From assembly GCA_037147155.1 (NCBI GenBank), contig JBAWVR010000044.1:1-6778 (forward strand): a stretch of 6,778 nucleotides of DNA, given 5' to 3'. Positions 5,323-6,778 of this stretch are shown in pieces. The notes below the pieces were generated by a model, which had not been told where the DNA came from, searched no databases, and worked only from the letters and a program-made list of their open reading frames with translations. Position 1 is the stretch's first letter; every line of letters begins with the position of its first letter. This DNA is from JBAWVR01 sp037147155. Lineage in GTDB: Bacteria; Patescibacteriota; Minisyncoccia; Phycocordibacterales; GWA1-40-21. Made by a program: the position numbers and the translations under genes.

Positions 5323-6258
5323 ATGTTTATTGTAAAAAATAGAAAAGTCTTTTACGGAATCTCAATTGGCTTGGTGGTAATATCCATCGTAGCCCTCTTG
5401 GTTTGGGGATTGATACCGGGAATTGATTTCAAGGGTGGTTCAGCCATGGAAGTAACCTATACTGGTGCTCGTCCTGAAATGTCTGTGGTCAAAGCCGAGA
5501 TTGATGCTTTGAACTTTACACCATCACTCAAAGATACTTATCAGGTTCGCCCAATCGGCGATGATAGTTATGTCGTTAAACTTCGCTCTATCACCGAAAC
5601 AGAAAGAGGTGAATTGGAAAGAGTGTTAACTACTGGCGCTGTAAAAGCAGAAGTGAAGAAATTCAACTCCATTGGTCCAGTCTTGGGTCAGGAGGCTGCT
5701 AGAAAATCTATGATGTCTGTTGTCTTGGTTCTGTTGGCTATTGTCCTTTTCATTACTTTTGTTTTCCGTAAAGTATCCGAACCAGTATCTTCATGGAAGT
5801 ATGGTTTGTTCTCTATTATTGCTTTGTCACACGACGTGATTATTCCATCTGGTGTGTTCGCCATCCTTGGTCACTACTTGGGTTATGAAGTAGACACCTT
5901 GTTCGTTACTGCAATGCTCGTGGTGCTCGGTTTCTCCATTCATGACACTATTGTGGTATTTGACCGCGTACGCGAGAACCTGGGAATCAACAATCAGAAG
6001 CCGTCCAAGGACAAGAAAGAGTTTGACGTTGTAGTAGGGGAAAGTATCAACCAAACTTTCGTTCGTTCCGTTAGTACTTCCTTTGCGACTTTGCTCGCTG
6101 TCGTAGCTCTCTACTTCTTTGGTCCAGCCGCTACCAAAAACTTTGCTCTCGTTTTGATTATTGGTATCTTCTTTGGAACATACTCCTCAATCTTCATTGC
6201 TTCCAACTTGTTGGTGACCAACTACAAGATGATGATGAACAAAGAGAACAAAAAGTAG
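5323..6258 (+). CDS. secF: Protein translocase subunit SecF
   Basis: Partner of SecD in the SecDF export accessory complex of the cytoplasmic membrane. The 311 residues are the usual SecF length. There is one N-terminal helix (12-30), then 'GIDFKGGS' (33-40), an external domain (about 40-125), and five C-terminal helices (about 129-148, 160-184, 191-213, 250-266, 271-297). The signature 'GFSIHDTIVVFDRVREN' (203-219) contains the conserved Asp208. The position before it is His207, where many SecF proteins have Asn. 'RSVSTSFATLLA' (248-259) and 'GTYSSIFIAS' (285-294) are typical. It starts 24 bases after secD, with the A/T-rich lead 'AAATAAAATT' directly before ATG and no Shine-Dalgarno site. 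Co-transcription with secD is very likely. A strong terminator follows 21 bases after the stop. Confidence 0.97.
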   Translation: MFIVKNRKVFYGISIGLVVISIVALLVWGLIPGIDFKGGSAMEVTYTGARPEMSVVKAEIDALNFTPSLKDTYQVRPIGDDSYVVKLRSITETERGELERVLTTGAVKAEVKKFNSIGPVLGQEAARKSMMSVVLVLLAIVLFITFVFRKVSEPVSSWKYGLFSIIALSHDVIIPSGVFAILGHYLGYEVDTLFVTAMLVVLGFSIHDTIVVFDRVRENLGINNQKPSKDKKEFDVVVGESINQTFVRSVSTSFATLLAVVALYFFGPAATKNFALVLIIGIFFGTYSSIFIASNLLVTNYKMMMNKENKK

Positions 6259-6279
6259 TTAAAAATATACGGATTTTGA

Positions 6280-6320
6280 GAAAAAGCCCCAAATTTGCGA
6301 TGCAAATTTGGGGCTTTTTC
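6280..6320 (+). terminator. Terminator of the secDF operon
   Basis: A perfect 19-bp inverted repeat, 6280-6298 with 6302-6320, around a 3-base loop. It carries GCCCC/GGGGC and an A5/T5 pair at its outer ends, so it can act in both directions. It insulates secDF from the rRNA promoter about 95 bases downstream. The spacer 6321-6415 holds no gene; it has A/T-rich tracts (around 6390-6400) that could act as an UP element. Confidence 0.93.
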
Positions 6321-6415
6321 GTACCGCTCATTTTTAATTATTTACCGTAAAATGGCTGTATCATTGGCTTTTTTGGGAAAGTGTGGTGCAAAATATAAAA
6401 AGGGTTGCTAGAGTG

Positions 6416-6443
6416 TTGACGAGAAGATAATTATGCGTATAAT
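6416..6443 (+). promoter_or_regulatory. rRNA operon promoter
   Basis: TTGACG (6416-6421), a 16-base spacer and a perfect TATAAT (6438-6443), the best -35/-10 pair in the window. The A-rich stretch AAAATATAAAAAGGG just upstream fits an UP element. The predicted start is near 6450, giving a pre-16S leader of about 270 bases. Confidence 0.8.
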
Positions 6444-6450
6444 ATCGAAG

Positions 6451-6484
6451 ACCCTAACAAATTGTTTGGGGTGTACTTTGAAAC
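6451..6484 (+). promoter_or_regulatory. boxB/boxA-like antitermination site in the rRNA leader
   Basis: The first transcribed bases can fold as a hairpin between ACCCTAA (6451-6457) and TTGGGGT (6466-6472), with one wobble pair. TGTACTTTGAAAC (6472-6484) follows at once. It closely resembles the boxA element of bacterial rRNA leaders (TGYTCTTTGAAAA type), which binds NusB-S10. Hairpin followed by boxA is the known boxB-boxA order. The match is by eye from memory of the consensus. Confidence 0.6.
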
Positions 6485-6717
6485 ACAGAATATTTATATA
6501 TACGTGCATTTAGCATTTTTGGTCGCGGGATCGCGACTTGGTAAAATGAATAAATCGTACGTGCAAGCAAAAATAATAACACACAAATGTTTAATTTCTG
6601 CTAGGAGATTAAAGTACAGAAGAAGAGATAATATTTTTTCTTTTGTTTCGTTTCTCAACCATCTTCGGATGGTAAGATAAATCGCAAAGGGCTTCGCAAG
6701 AAGTTCAGGATTTATTT
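6485..6717 (+). other. Remainder of the pre-16S leader
   Basis: A non-coding, A/T-rich transcribed spacer with three clear hairpins. GTCGCG/CGCGAC (6522-6527/6532-6537) has a GGAT loop. ACCATC/GATGGT (6658-6663/6668-6673) has a UUCG loop closed by C-G. A 7-bp stem at 6689-6695/6700-6706 has a GCAA loop. AAAGTACA (6611-6618) is complementary to the boxA-like segment 6472-6479. TACGTGCA occurs twice (6501, 6558). The segment just before 16S normally pairs with sequence after 16S to form the RNase III site, which lies outside the window. A TTG-started reading frame across 6462-6680 is not credible as a gene. Confidence 0.65.
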
Positions 6718-6778
6718 TTATTGAGAGTTTGATCCTAGCTCAGGATGAACGCTGGCGGCGTGGATAAGGCATGCAAGT
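6718..6778 (+). rRNA. 16S ribosomal RNA, 5' end only
   Basis: The first 60 or so bases of 16S rRNA, cut by the window edge. GAGAGTTTGATCCTAGCTCAG and GAACGCTGGCGGCG are the universal 5' segments of helices 1-3. They are followed by TGGATAAGGCATGCAAGT, a variant I associate with Parcubacteria-type CPR lineages. The exact mature 5' end is uncertain by a few bases. Relative to the widely used 27F primer there is one mismatch, A at 6737 in place of G. Confidence 0.96.

Noticed and set aside
6462..6680. A 72-residue protein in the pre-16S leader
   Set aside because: It uses a TTG start with no ribosome binding site, overlaps the boxA-like element and hairpins of the rRNA leader, and has no domain character.

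Overview
The window looks like a chromosomal piece from a bacterium of the Candidate Phyla Radiation (Patescibacteria), most likely a Parcubacteria-type lineage. The main evidence is the 5' end of a 16S rRNA gene at the right edge. After the universal 'GAACGCTGGCGGCG' it reads 'TGGATAAGGCATGCAAGT', as I recall from Parcubacteria-type 16S, and it differs from the usual 27F primer site at one base. Moderate to low GC, separate short secD and secF genes and compact intergenic regions agree with this. The lineage call is from memory of signature sequences, not from a search.

Layout, all on the + strand: tRNA-Thr(UGU) at 2-74 with a terminator fused to its 3' end; a roughly 320-base gene-free stretch (75-396) holding scrambled fragments of that tRNA in both orientations, several hairpins, and a promoter; a 215-residue seven-helix membrane protein that resembles PQ-loop/SWEET architecture (397-1044); a soluble 202-residue protein of unknown function with its own promoter, Shine-Dalgarno site and terminator (1185-1793); a 634-residue membrane-anchored exported protein with propeller-like repeats and two Ig-like Kre9/KNH-type domains (1960-3864); secD and secF (3964-6258) closed by a perfect 19-bp terminator; then an rRNA promoter, a leader of about 270 bases with boxB/boxA-like elements and hairpins, and the start of 16S rRNA (6718 to the window end).

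Functionally, SecD and SecF form the proton-driven accessory complex that helps pull exported proteins through SecYEG. The 634-residue protein just upstream is itself an expected Sec substrate. It and secD are driven by promoters that are identical over 31 bp, including the normally unconserved 17-bp spacer. These two copies lie as direct repeats exactly around the 634-residue gene, so that gene plus its promoter forms a 2003-bp unit that recombination could remove without harming secDF expression. I consider this, and the tRNA-Thr fragment cluster, the two most unusual things here. No CRISPR array, transposase, integrase or toxin-antitoxin module is visible.
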